From Ruminococcus sp. UBA1394 (GTDB lineage Bacteria > Bacillota > Clostridia > Oscillospirales > Ruminococcaceae): a stretch of 17,364 nucleotides of DNA. The notes under the pieces are model-generated. The model was not told where the DNA came from and did no database searches. It saw only the letters and a list, made by a program, of their open reading frames with translations. Of this stretch, positions 1 to 7,186 are shown piece after piece. Location: the NCBI GenBank assembly GCA_002305725.1, contig DBQM01000052.1:1-17364 (forward strand), given 5' to 3'. How positions within the stretch are numbered: the first letter of the stretch is position 1; every line of letters starts with the position of its first letter. Position numbers and translations under genes: made by a program.

Positions 1-30
1 AAAGAGGGGTTTTTAGAGGTGCCCGGATGA
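1..30 (+). CDS. Possible 3' tail of an upstream gene (partial)
   Basis: Reading frame 1 is open from the window edge to a TGA at 28-30 and encodes KEGFLEVPG. The stop lies one base before the ATG of the next gene at 32, the tight spacing seen throughout this window, so it may be the last codons of an operon partner. Only nine codons are visible, so chance is a serious alternative and no product can be named. Confidence 0.25.
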   Translation, partial: KEGFLEVPG

Positions 31-31
31 A

Positions 32-319
32 ATGAGCCAAATGAACAATATGCCACCTCAGAAGGGCGGTGTTGGTTTAGGAGTAGCTTCAATGGTATTA
101 GGAATACTTTCAATTCTGTTTTCCTGCTGCTTCTATTATATTGCCTTTCCATGCGGACTTGTAGGACTGATTCTTGGTGCTGTTGCAATTAAAAAAGGAA
201 ATAATGGTAAGGGAATGGCTGTCGCTGGTCTTGTATTAAGCATTATTTCACTTGCGCTTGCTGTTGTAACTATAGCTATTGGCGGTGCGCTTCTTACAGA
301 ACTTGGTTTAGATTTTTAA
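32..319 (+). CDS. DUF4190-type small membrane protein
   Basis: A 95-residue protein of unknown function with a Pro/Gln/Asn-rich N-terminus (residues 1-12) followed by hydrophobic, glycine-rich segments at about 14-32, 35-53 and 62-88. The pattern GLGVASMVLGILSI, then a G-rich second helix ending in AVAIKKG, then KGMAVAGLVLSIISL, is characteristic of DUF4190 proteins, short integral membrane proteins common in Firmicutes and Actinobacteria. An AGAGG element at 15-19 lies 12 bases before the ATG, so the first Met is preferred over Met4 or Met7. The next gene, DUF2752, begins 17 bases downstream, and these two families often neighbour each other. Family assignment is by eye; the function is unknown. 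Confidence 0.8.
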   Translation: MSQMNNMPPQKGGVGLGVASMVLGILSILFSCCFYYIAFPCGLVGLILGAVAIKKGNNGKGMAVAGLVLSIISLALAVVTIAIGGALLTELGLDF

Positions 320-336
320 TTTAAAATGCCAGGTAA

Positions 337-735
337 ATGAAAAAATGCTATAAAACAGCAATAGCAGTTATTGCACCTGTATTGGTGTTTATTGTGTTCC
401 TGCATAAAAAGATGATTATAGGTGTTACCAGGTTCTTTCCACAGTGTACACTGTATAAAATTTCTGGTTGTTATTGTCCGGGGTGTGGGAATACAAGAAG
501 TGTAATATGTCTGTTTCATGGAGATGTTATAGGGTCTTTACATAATAATATAACACCAATACTGCTGATTACTTTTTTAGCATTGCTGTATATTGAACTT
601 TTATTCAGTATTTTAGGAAAAAATATAAAAATTTTGCCAAGAAGTAAAATTTTTTGGTTTACATTAATGGCGGCTGTTTTAATGTACTACTTATTGCGCA
701 ACTTTTTTGACGCAATAGCTCCCGTCGAAATGTGA
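337..735 (+). CDS. DUF2752 family membrane protein
   Basis: A 132-residue protein with hydrophobic stretches at about 7-24, 72-94 and 104-122. The diagnostic feature is CPGCGNTRS at residues 47-55, the conserved cysteine/arginine motif of DUF2752, in a loop that also holds Cys37 and Cys45 and could bind metal or form disulfides. Its biochemical role is not established. The ATG at 337 has only a weak AGG upstream (331-333), and close spacing to the DUF4190 gene suggests co-transcription. A terminator follows at 755-786, so this gene closes the first operon. Confidence 0.8.
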   Translation: MKKCYKTAIAVIAPVLVFIVFLHKKMIIGVTRFFPQCTLYKISGCYCPGCGNTRSVICLFHGDVIGSLHNNITPILLITFLALLYIELLFSILGKNIKILPRSKIFWFTLMAAVLMYYLLRNFFDAIAPVEM

Positions 736-754
736 ATTGATTTTTAAAACTTTC

Positions 755-786
755 AAAGGATGCTCTTAATTGGGCATCCTTTTTTG
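755..786 (+). terminator. Rho-independent terminator after DUF2752
   Basis: AAAGGATGC (755-763) pairs perfectly with GCATCCTTT (774-782), and a C-G and T-G pair extend the stem inward around the loop TTAATT. A T-run covers 779-785. It separates the DUF4190/DUF2752 operon from the thyX promoter. Confidence 0.85.
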
Positions 787-800
787 TACTATATTAACTG

Positions 801-829
801 TTGACGAGCAACGTGGAAAATGTTATAAT
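801..829 (+). promoter_or_regulatory. Extended -10 sigma-A promoter for the thyX operon
   Basis: TTGACG at 801-806 matches five of six -35 bases. A 17-base spacer leads to a perfect TATAAT at 824-829, preceded by TG at 821-822 (extended -10, TGn). Transcription should start near 836, giving a leader of about 30 bases. It follows the terminator and precedes nine tightly spaced genes, so it is probably the main promoter of that run. Confidence 0.85.
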
Positions 830-850
830 TATAAGGAATAAACTCAATTG

Positions 851-858
851 TAAGGATG
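851..858 (+). promoter_or_regulatory. Ribosome binding site that favours a TTG start for thyX
   Basis: TAAGGATG matches the anti-Shine-Dalgarno complement TAAGGAGG at seven of eight positions. The only nearby ATG (856-858) lies inside this element and so cannot use it. The in-frame TTG at 865 lies six bases beyond it, ideal spacing, and gives an N-terminus beginning M-N-V-T-L-I-E-Y-T-P, the length expected for ThyX. Confidence 0.6.
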
Positions 859-864
859 TTGAAA

Positions 865-1647
865 TTGAACGTTACATTAATAGAATACACGCCACAGCCG
901 GAAAAAATTGTCGCAGCAGCGGCTAAGCTTTGCTATTCCGACTCCGGCTGTGAAAATATCATGGACGGTCTTGACGAGGAAAAGACACAGTCCTTTGTAA
1001 AAATGCTGTCTGATATGGGACACGAAAGTCCGATTGAACACGTCAGCTTTACCTTTGGTATCGAGGGCGTTTCCAGAGCGCTGTTAGCACAGATCACACG
1101 ACACAGACACGCTTCATTTTCTGTGCAGAGCCAGCGTTATGTAAGGAAAAATAATTTCGTTTACATTACCCCTCCGGCTATCTCAGAGGATAGTGAGATA
1201 AATGAAATGTACTGCAAGGCAATGAATGATTCATATAATGCTTATAACAATATTGCGGACAGGCTTGCTGAAAAGTATTTTGACGAATTTACAGCAGAGG
1301 GTCTGAGCGAAAAGGCGGCAAGGTCAAAGGCTGAGAAAAAGGCTATCGAGGACGCAAGATTCGTCCTGCCGAACGCCTGCGAAACAAAAATGGTCGTAAC
1401 CATGAACGCAAGAAGTCTTGTGAATTTCTTTAAGCTGAGATGCTGTAACAGAGCGCAGTGGGAGATTCGTGAACTTGCTGAGGAAATGTATAAGCTGTGC
1501 TATAAGGCGGCGCCGTCGCTTTTCTGTAAAGCCGGTCCGTCATGCTGTAATGGTGCGTGCACAGAGGGCAAGATGACCTGTGGCAAGGCGGCTGAAGTAA
1601 AGCAGAAATTTGAGAAGATAAAGGCAGAGATAGATGAAAAAAGGTAA
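865..1647 (+). CDS. thyX: Flavin-dependent thymidylate synthase ThyX
   Basis: Makes dTMP from dUMP using 5,10-methylene-THF as carbon donor and NAD(P)H through FAD, releasing THF instead of DHF. The signature ThyX motif is present as RHRHASFSVQSQRY (residues 79-92 from the TTG start), the RHRxxSx7S pattern that contacts flavin and nucleotide. Other typical blocks are SPIEHVSFTF and NARSLVNFFKLRCCNRAQWEIRELA. The C-terminus has a cysteine-rich tail (AGPSCCNGACTEGKMTCGK), common in clostridial homologues. I place the start at TTG 865 because the Shine-Dalgarno element at 851-858 fits it; an ATG at 856 would add three residues but sits inside that element. Length about 260 aa is normal. The 3' end overlaps the tmk-like gene by 14 bases, linking dTMP synthesis to its phosphorylation. 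Confidence 0.96.
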   Translation: MNVTLIEYTPQPEKIVAAAAKLCYSDSGCENIMDGLDEEKTQSFVKMLSDMGHESPIEHVSFTFGIEGVSRALLAQITRHRHASFSVQSQRYVRKNNFVYITPPAISEDSEINEMYCKAMNDSYNAYNNIADRLAEKYFDEFTAEGLSEKAARSKAEKKAIEDARFVLPNACETKMVVTMNARSLVNFFKLRCCNRAQWEIRELAEEMYKLCYKAAPSLFCKAGPSCCNGACTEGKMTCGKAAEVKQKFEKIKAEIDEKR

Positions 1648-2302
1648 ACTGATTGTTATAGACGGTCTTGACGGCAGCGGAAAGTCCACACAGCTTGAAC
1701 TTGTGCAGAAAAAGCTTGAAGATATGGGAGTACCGGTTAAACCCATAAGCTTTCCGGACTACGAAAGTCCCTCGTCGGCACTGGTTAAAATGTACTTGAA
1801 CGGCGAATTTTCGGATGACCCCGAGGATATAAACGCTTATGCGGCGTCCAGCTTTTATGCTGTTGACCGATATGCAAGCTATATGAAATACTGGAAAGAG
1901 GATTATTTTTTGGGTAAGCTGATACTGGCGGCAAGGTATGTCAGCTCAAATGCAATACATCAGATGGTAAAGCTTGACGAAAGCGAATATGACAAGTATC
2001 TGGAGTGGCTTTACGACTATGAGCATGAAAAGCTTGGACTTCCTCGTGCGGACAAGGTTATTTTCCTTGATATGCCGACTAATATTTCCCAGAAACTGCT
2101 GTCAAAGCGGTATAATGGGGACGAATCGAGAAAAGATATACATGAGACTCATGTCAGCTATCTTGAAAATTGCCGTAAAACCGCACTCTACGCTGCAAAA
2201 AAGCTTGACTGGACTGTTATCGAATGCAGTGACGGTGAAAATCCGCTTCCTGTGGATATTATTTCCGAAAATGTTATGAAAGAAATTTCAAAGGTGATAT
2301 AA
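1634..2302 (+). CDS. tmk: Thymidylate kinase-like P-loop nucleotide kinase
   Basis: Expected to phosphorylate dTMP to dTDP with ATP. The Walker A loop is GLDGSGKST (residues 11-19), typical of thymidylate kinases, and VDRYASY (77-83) matches the conserved LFAADR-type block. SKRYNGDESRKDIHE is the likely LID region. At 222 aa the length is slightly above the usual 205-215. One oddity: the DRY motif before SSxAxQ reads AARYVSSNAIHQ (99-110), so the Asp normally preceding Arg101 is Ala100. Activity or specificity could therefore differ from classical Tmk. The gene overlaps thyX by 14 bases and its TAA abuts the next ATG, strongly suggesting translational coupling. Deoxynucleoside kinase activity cannot be excluded. 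Confidence 0.85.
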   Translation: MKKGKLIVIDGLDGSGKSTQLELVQKKLEDMGVPVKPISFPDYESPSSALVKMYLNGEFSDDPEDINAYAASSFYAVDRYASYMKYWKEDYFLGKLILAARYVSSNAIHQMVKLDESEYDKYLEWLYDYEHEKLGLPRADKVIFLDMPTNISQKLLSKRYNGDESRKDIHETHVSYLENCRKTALYAAKKLDWTVIECSDGENPLPVDIISENVMKEISKVI

Positions 2303-3193
2303 ATGCTCGAATTTCGTCAGATAGATATAAGCGACAGGCAATGGATAAATGAGTTGCTGAAAAAGTCGGATTTTATGGGGTGTGAATACAGCTTTGCCAA
2401 TAATATGGCGTGGAGAAGACTCAGCGATTCCACAATATCACGCTACAAGGACTTTTACCTCATAAAAGCTGAGGACAACGAGTATACCAGTTTTTCATTT
2501 CCGGCAGGCAGCGGCGATTACAGGGAAGTCTTTGACGTACTGAGTGAATATGCGGATTCACAGGGAAAGCCGCTGATTATTACGGGTGTTACTGAGAACG
2601 GGCTTGATGTTTTCCGTGAAATTTACGGCGAAAATGGTTTTGACGCAAAGCTTCTGGACGGAAGCGGCGATTATATTTATCTTGCCGATGACCTTATAAG
2701 CTTAAAAGGCAAGAAGTACCACAAAAAGCGAAATCATCTTGCGAAAATGAAGAATTATAACTGGCAGTTTCACCCTATGTCAGAGAAATTCTATGACGAA
2801 TGCATTGAACTAAGCGTAATCAGCTATAACGATAAAAAGGGATATGACGACCATTCAAGCGTAGCTGAGCAGTACGCTATCCATACTTATTTTACTTATT
2901 TCAAAGAGCTTGATCTAAAAGGCGGTGTCATAACCATTGACGGCAGGGTAAAGGCTTTTACCATAGGTGAACCGCTCAACAGTAATACATTCTGCGTTCA
3001 CATTGAAAAGGCGGACGCCTCTGTTGACGGTCTTTATCCGGCGATAAACAATGAATTTCTGAAATATGCCGCTGATGGCTTTAAGTATGTAAATCGTGAG
3101 GAAGACCTTGGAATCGAGGGTCTGAGAAAATCAAAGAGGTCTTATAATCCTGTTTTTGTACTTGATAAATATGCAGTAAAAATAAAGGAGTAA
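2303..3193 (+). CDS. DUF2156 (GNAT-fold, LPG synthetase C-terminal-like) protein
   Basis: A 296-residue soluble protein matching stand-alone DUF2156 proteins, related to the acyltransferase-fold domain of phosphatidylglycerol lysyltransferases (MprF). Recognisable blocks are LKGKKYHKKRNHLAKM (134-149), HIEKADASVDGLYPAINNEF (233-252) and YVNREEDLGIEGLRKSK (262-278), the most conserved stretches of the family. It lacks the transmembrane flippase part of MprF, so it may transfer an acyl or aminoacyl group to a small molecule; the substrate is unknown. The ATG follows the tmk TAA with no gap, and the Shine-Dalgarno AAGGTGAT (2291-2298) lies in the last tmk codons. Family membership is confident, role is not. 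Confidence 0.85.
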   Translation: MLEFRQIDISDRQWINELLKKSDFMGCEYSFANNMAWRRLSDSTISRYKDFYLIKAEDNEYTSFSFPAGSGDYREVFDVLSEYADSQGKPLIITGVTENGLDVFREIYGENGFDAKLLDGSGDYIYLADDLISLKGKKYHKKRNHLAKMKNYNWQFHPMSEKFYDECIELSVISYNDKKGYDDHSSVAEQYAIHTYFTYFKELDLKGGVITIDGRVKAFTIGEPLNSNTFCVHIEKADASVDGLYPAINNEFLKYAADGFKYVNREEDLGIEGLRKSKRSYNPVFVLDKYAVKIKE

Positions 3194-3198
3194 TCAAA

Positions 3199-3744
3199 AT
3201 GATTTATGTTTTTTTAGCAAACGGATTTGAAGAAGTTGAGGCGCTGACTCCGGTTGATATGCTGAGAAGATGCGAGCTTGAGGTTGTGACTGCCGGTGTG
3301 GGCGGAAACGTTGTCAGAGGTTCTCACGGCATTACTGTAGCGGCAGATATTGACGCCGCTGATATAAAGCTTGATGACAGTCTTGACATGATAGTACTTC
3401 CGGGAGGTATGCCGGGTACTCTTAATCTTGAAAAGTCAGCAGACGTTCAGAGGGCAATTGATTTCTGTGTTGAGAATGATAAGTATATTGGTGCGATTTG
3501 TGCAGCACCGTCCATTTTAGGACACAAGGGAATCCTTGATGGTAAGAAAGCCACCTGCTATACCGGCTTTGAAACTCAGCTCATGGGGGCGCAGGTGAGT
3601 GACGACGCAGTATGCACTGACGGAAAAATCATTACATCAAGAGGCGCAGGCACAGCTATGGAATTTTCATTTGAGCTTGTGAAAAATCTGATTTCCTCTG
3701 AAAGACGGGATATACTTAAAGAATCGGTCATCTATAAAAAATGA
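3199..3744 (+). CDS. DJ-1/PfpI (ThiJ) family protein
   Basis: A 181-residue single-domain protein of the DJ-1/YajL type. The reactive cysteine is Cys101 in GAICAAPSILG, and Glu14 in NGFEEVEA aligns with the glutamate that stabilises the cysteine thiolate (Glu18 in human DJ-1). VLPGGMPG (67-73) and TSRGAGTAMEFS (146-157) are further family blocks. Such proteins are often named 4-methyl-5-(beta-hydroxyethyl)thiazole monophosphate biosynthesis proteins, an old label without good support; proposed roles include glyoxalase/deglycase activity and oxidative-stress protection. A strong AAAGGAG (3184-3190) precedes the ATG. Its end overlaps the cyclo-ligase start by ATGA. Confidence 0.92.
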   Translation: MIYVFLANGFEEVEALTPVDMLRRCELEVVTAGVGGNVVRGSHGITVAADIDAADIKLDDSLDMIVLPGGMPGTLNLEKSADVQRAIDFCVENDKYIGAICAAPSILGHKGILDGKKATCYTGFETQLMGAQVSDDAVCTDGKIITSRGAGTAMEFSFELVKNLISSERRDILKESVIYKK

Positions 3745-4325
3745 GTGAAACTGATAATGTGAAAAACAGGCTGCGGTCTGAAATAAAGACTATGCGGCGG
3801 AGTATGAACAAAGAAGATAAAAAAATTCTTGATGACGGCATATTTGAGAATCTGTTAAAATGCAGCGAGTTTGTGAATGCTGAAACTGTCCTTGTGTATA
3901 AATCAACCGAAATAGAGGTCAGCACGGAAAAAATCATAGCCTACTGCCTTGAAAACGGTATCAAAACCGCACTTCCCAGGTGCTTTAAGAACAGCGTTAT
4001 GAAGTTTTATTATTACGACGGCAATTCAGCTCTTGAAAAATCGGCTTTCGGCATTTATGAGCCTTATGCTGACGAATCCCTTGAAGTGCGGGAATTTGAC
4101 AGTAAAACGGTCTGTATCGTTCCGGCGCTTGCCTTTGATAATGAGGGTTACCGTTTAGGATACGGCGGCGGATTTTATGACCGGTTTCTGGCAGCGCATG
4201 AAGAAATAATACCGGTCGGGATATGCTACAGCGGGAATATTTTTGGTCGGCTTGTAAGAAATGAGTTTGACCGTAAGGCAGCGTATGTTGCCACAGAAAA
4301 AAATCTGGAGGCGTATAATGGATAA
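3741..4325 (+). CDS. 5-formyltetrahydrofolate cyclo-ligase
   Basis: Catalyses ATP-dependent conversion of 5-formyl-THF (folinic acid) to 5,10-methenyl-THF, returning a storage or inhibitory folate to the one-carbon pool. The signature is VPALAFDNEGYRLGYGGGFYDR (split as VPALAFDNEG at 127-136 and YRLGYGGGFYDR at 137-148), the nucleotide/folate binding block of the family. KNRLRSEIK near the N-terminus, TALPR (76-80) and FGIYEP (103-108) also fit. Length 194 aa is standard. The start overlaps the DJ-1 stop (ATGA) and has no clear Shine-Dalgarno, so reinitiation is likely; a GTG at 3759 is a weaker alternative. With thyX and tmk in the same operon, it joins a thymidylate/folate theme. Gene names in use include ygfA, yqgN and fau. 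Confidence 0.95.
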   Translation: MSETDNVKNRLRSEIKTMRRSMNKEDKKILDDGIFENLLKCSEFVNAETVLVYKSTEIEVSTEKIIAYCLENGIKTALPRCFKNSVMKFYYYDGNSALEKSAFGIYEPYADESLEVREFDSKTVCIVPALAFDNEGYRLGYGGGFYDRFLAAHEEIIPVGICYSGNIFGRLVRNEFDRKAAYVATEKNLEAYNG

Positions 4326-5946
4326 AAATAACAGAAATTCTGACAGAGATAAAATGCTGGAGGATATTCTTTCATCGGTTGGGAGCAATCAGAATAATTC
4401 TGCTTCAAGCCGTGCGGCAAGAGCAGCCGCATCATCGGCTAACAGAGCAGCGTCCGAAAGGCGCTCAAACCAAAGCGAAATGACAACTGCTTATCAGCGT
4501 ACTTCATATTCATCTTCTTCTGCCGGAAAGGACAGAAACTCTTCTGATACTGTCTATAGCAGAACAGCCGGTGCGAAAAATTCCATATCATCGGGCAGGA
4601 CCGGAAGTACCAGCAGAAAAAGTACTGCACCAGAACGTACCGGAAGTATGAGCAGAAATCCGGAGCGTACCGGAAGTATAAACAGAAATCCGGAACGTAC
4701 AGGCAGAGTAAGCACAGCATCTGAGCGTACCGGAGTGCATTCCGCATACAACACAGGGGCAATGGAAAATACCGGTACAGAGCCGGCTGTAAGAAGTGTC
4801 AGAACTTCAAATCCTGAAAACAATGGTCAGAGGCGCAGCGGTGTGAAGAAAAAGCGCAGAAGGATGTCCGGCAGACTGCCGCTTGTTCTGATTGTAACCA
4901 CAGTTATATTTACTGTTGCAATTTCACTTTCCATTCTTATTATTTCTGTGGGCAGAGATATGCTTGCCATCGGAAAGTCGGACGATATTAAAATCGTAAC
5001 TATTCCGGAGGGTTCAAATACAGAGGACGTGGCACAGCTGCTTTATGATGAGGGCATTATCAAAATGCCTAAGGCTTTTGTGTTCATTTCAAAGCTTGGC
5101 GATTCTGACACAAAGTATATCGCCGGAGAGCATGAACTGAGTCCGAGCTATGCCTATGAAACTATTATTAATGAACTGACAACAGATAAGTCGCTTGAAA
5201 AGGAAACGGTTGATGTTACCTTTGTGGAAGGCTGTGACATAATTTCTGCCGGAAAACAGCTGGAAGAGGCAGGAGTCTGTGAGGCAGAACGTTTTGTCTA
5301 CTACTTCAATGCCGGAGATTACGGCTTTGAGTTTGAAAACTATCTTCCGGCGTCAACAGCCTCCAAATTTAACCGTATGGAAGGTTATCTTTTCCCTGAT
5401 ACTTACACATTCTATGTTGATACTGACCCGGAAGTTGTCTGTCAGAAAATCTACAAGAATTTTGATGAAAAGTTCAAGCCGGAATACTATACCCAGATGA
5501 AGAAAATGAACATGACTCTTGACGAGGTTGTAACACTTGCATCAATCGTTCAGGCAGAATCACCGGACGTTGAAACAATGAAAAAAGTGGCGTCCGTATT
5601 TGAAAACAGACTTGCAAATCCGGAGGAGTACCCGAAACTCCAGTCAGACCCGACAACTTACTATGTTGACGAGGTTATCAAGCCTAATATTGAAATACCG
5701 TCAGAGGCGATTTTTGAGGCGTATGATACATATCAGTGCAACGGACTTCCGCCTGGAGCAATCGGCAATCCGGGAACAGACGCTATAGAAGCGGTTCTCT
5801 ATCCGGCTGATACTGACTACTATTTCTTCTATGCGAATATTGACACCGGAGAAACATTCTTTGCCGAAACTGATGAGGGTCATGAGGCAAACAAGGATAT
5901 GGTAAGCGAGCAGCAGTCTGCTGACGATGAGAATGGAGAAGAGTAA
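4318..5946 (+). CDS. mltG: Endolytic murein transglycosylase MltG (YceG-like) with repeat-rich N-terminal tail
   Basis: Cleaves nascent peptidoglycan glycan strands next to the elongation machinery, acting outside the membrane while anchored to it. From ATG 4318 the protein has 542 residues: a long, Ser/Arg/Asn-rich, probably disordered cytoplasmic tail (1-180) with tandem ERTG decapeptides, a basic stop (KKKRRR), one TM helix (about 187-212), a LysM-like segment (about 222-260) and the YceG catalytic domain. The likely catalytic Glu414 lies in ASIVQAES, where Escherichia coli has ASIVEKE; the first acidic position is Gln412. LQSDPTTYYV and GLPPGAIGNPG are further signatures. The start is chosen because TGGAGG (4306-4311) lies six bases upstream; an in-frame ATG at 4261 lacks such a site and would overlap the cyclo-ligase far more. 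Confidence 0.94.
   Translation: MDKNNRNSDRDKMLEDILSSVGSNQNNSASSRAARAAASSANRAASERRSNQSEMTTAYQRTSYSSSSAGKDRNSSDTVYSRTAGAKNSISSGRTGSTSRKSTAPERTGSMSRNPERTGSINRNPERTGRVSTASERTGVHSAYNTGAMENTGTEPAVRSVRTSNPENNGQRRSGVKKKRRRMSGRLPLVLIVTTVIFTVAISLSILIISVGRDMLAIGKSDDIKIVTIPEGSNTEDVAQLLYDEGIIKMPKAFVFISKLGDSDTKYIAGEHELSPSYAYETIINELTTDKSLEKETVDVTFVEGCDIISAGKQLEEAGVCEAERFVYYFNAGDYGFEFENYLPASTASKFNRMEGYLFPDTYTFYVDTDPEVVCQKIYKNFDEKFKPEYYTQMKKMNMTLDEVVTLASIVQAESPDVETMKKVASVFENRLANPEEYPKLQSDPTTYYVDEVIKPNIEIPSEAIFEAYDTYQCNGLPPGAIGNPGTDAIEAVLYPADTDYYFFYANIDTGETFFAETDEGHEANKDMVSEQQSADDENGEE
4594..4752 (+). repeat. Tandem 30-bp coding repeat (ERTG decapeptides) in mltG
   Basis: Within the mltG tail, four 30-bp units begin at 4633, 4663, 4693 and 4723 and encode ERTGSMSRNP, ERTGSINRNP, ERTGRVSTAS and ERTGVHSAYN. 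A degenerate first unit at 4594 (GRTGSTSRKSTAP) is three codons longer. The two central units are nearly identical in DNA, which suggests recent slippage or recombination and hence possible copy-number variation among strains. Confidence 0.85.
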
Positions 5947-5947
5947 C

Positions 5948-7171
5948 TTGAATAAATTTGAAAATCTTGAAGTGCTTGCACCGGCGGGTGATGAGGAGAG
6001 ATTTACTGCGGCGCTTGACTATGGTGCAGACGCAATATATCTGGGCGGCAAAACTTTTGGCATGAGAGCGTCACCGGGAAACTTTACCTTTGAACAGCTT
6101 AAAAGCGCAGTTGACAGGGCGCATCAGAAAGGCGTAAAGGTCTATCTTACCTGCAATACGCTTCCCAGAAATGACGAGATACCGAATTTCAGAGAGTTTA
6201 TTGAAAATACTCAGCAGTGCGGAGTTGACGCAGTAATTGTTGCGGATTTAGGTCTTATGTCCCTTATAAAAAAGTATACGCCGGATATGGAGATTCATAT
6301 GTCCACACAGACCGGTATTGTCAACTATGTAACTGCTAATGAACTTTACAATATGGGGGCTAAGAGAGTTGTTCTTGCAAGGGAGCTTTCCCTTGAGGAA
6401 ATTGCTGAGATAAGGGCAAAATCTCCTGCTGATATGGAAATTGAGGTTTTTGTGCACGGCGCAATGTGCGTTTCATTTTCTGGCAGATGCCTGCTTTCAA
6501 GCTACCTTGTAAACCGTGACGCAAACAGGGGAGAGTGCGCACAGCCATGCAGATGGGGCTACCACCTCATGGAGGAAAAGAGAGAGGGACAGTATTTCCC
6601 TGTCTTTGAGGACGAAAAGGGAACTTATATACTCAATTCCAAGGACCTTTGCATGATAAACCATATTGACAAGCTTGCCGGGGCTGGCGTTACCAGTCTT
6701 AAAATCGAGGGAAGGGCAAAGTCGGCGTACTATGTTTCTGTTGTCACCAACGCTTACAGAATGGCTGTGGACTGGCATAAGGAGCATGGCAGCGAACCGC
6801 TGCCAAAGTGGATAAGTGACGAGGTTTTCAAGGTCAGCCACAGAAAATACTGCACAGGCTTTTTCTTCGGACACCCCAAGGACTGCCAGTACTACGAAAC
6901 AGGCGGATATATCCGCAACTATGATGTTGTGGCGGTTGTGGACAAGTGCGAAAACGGTACTGTTTATGCCACACAGCGAAACAGATTCTTTGCCGGCGAT
7001 GAGCTTGAGATTCTGTCACCCAAATGCGAACCATATACAGTAACTCCCGAAAAACTCCTTGATGAAAACGGTGAAATCCTCGAAACTGTCAATCACGCAA
7101 TGATGAAGTTCAGTTTCTCTTGTGAAAAGGAATTTCCGGTTAATTCTATTATCAGAAAAGCGGTAAAATAG
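5948..7171 (+). CDS. U32 family protein, TrhP/YrrO-like (tRNA uridine hydroxylation)
   Basis: Annotated as peptidase U32 by tradition, but proteins of this YegQ/YrrO type (TrhP) take part in prephenate-dependent 5-hydroxylation of tRNA wobble uridine. LAPAGD at the N-terminus starts a TIM-barrel-like domain with DAIYLGG and the conserved core EVFVHGAMCVSFSGRC, LLSSYLVNRDANRGEC and AQPCRW. Four cysteines (174, 181, 197, 201 from the TTG start) fit an Fe-S cluster. Start choice: ATG 5927 and ATG 5933 lie inside mltG without an upstream Shine-Dalgarno, whereas TTG 5948 lies nine bases after GGAG (5935-5938), one base after the mltG stop, and gives the shorter lead before LAPAG seen in homologues. 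Length is then 407 aa. MltG/U32 neighbourhoods are familiar in Firmicutes. Confidence 0.9.
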   Translation: MNKFENLEVLAPAGDEERFTAALDYGADAIYLGGKTFGMRASPGNFTFEQLKSAVDRAHQKGVKVYLTCNTLPRNDEIPNFREFIENTQQCGVDAVIVADLGLMSLIKKYTPDMEIHMSTQTGIVNYVTANELYNMGAKRVVLARELSLEEIAEIRAKSPADMEIEVFVHGAMCVSFSGRCLLSSYLVNRDANRGECAQPCRWGYHLMEEKREGQYFPVFEDEKGTYILNSKDLCMINHIDKLAGAGVTSLKIEGRAKSAYYVSVVTNAYRMAVDWHKEHGSEPLPKWISDEVFKVSHRKYCTGFFFGHPKDCQYYETGGYIRNYDVVAVVDKCENGTVYATQRNRFFAGDELEILSPKCEPYTVTPEKLLDENGEILETVNHAMMKFSFSCEKEFPVNSIIRKAVK

Positions 7172-7186
7172 AGAAAGTGGTTTTTT

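Noticed and set aside
4261..4317. Upstream ATG giving a 19-residue longer MltG
   Set aside because: TGGAGG sits exactly six bases before ATG 4318, and the extra residues read as out-of-frame cyclo-ligase sequence.
4594..4752. CRISPR-like repeat array
   Set aside because: The 30-bp units are directly adjacent with no spacers and keep the mltG reading frame, so they are coding repeats.
4439..4823. Minus-strand open frames across the mltG tail
   Set aside because: Produced by the repetitive, stop-poor sequence of the ERTG repeats; no plausible protein features.
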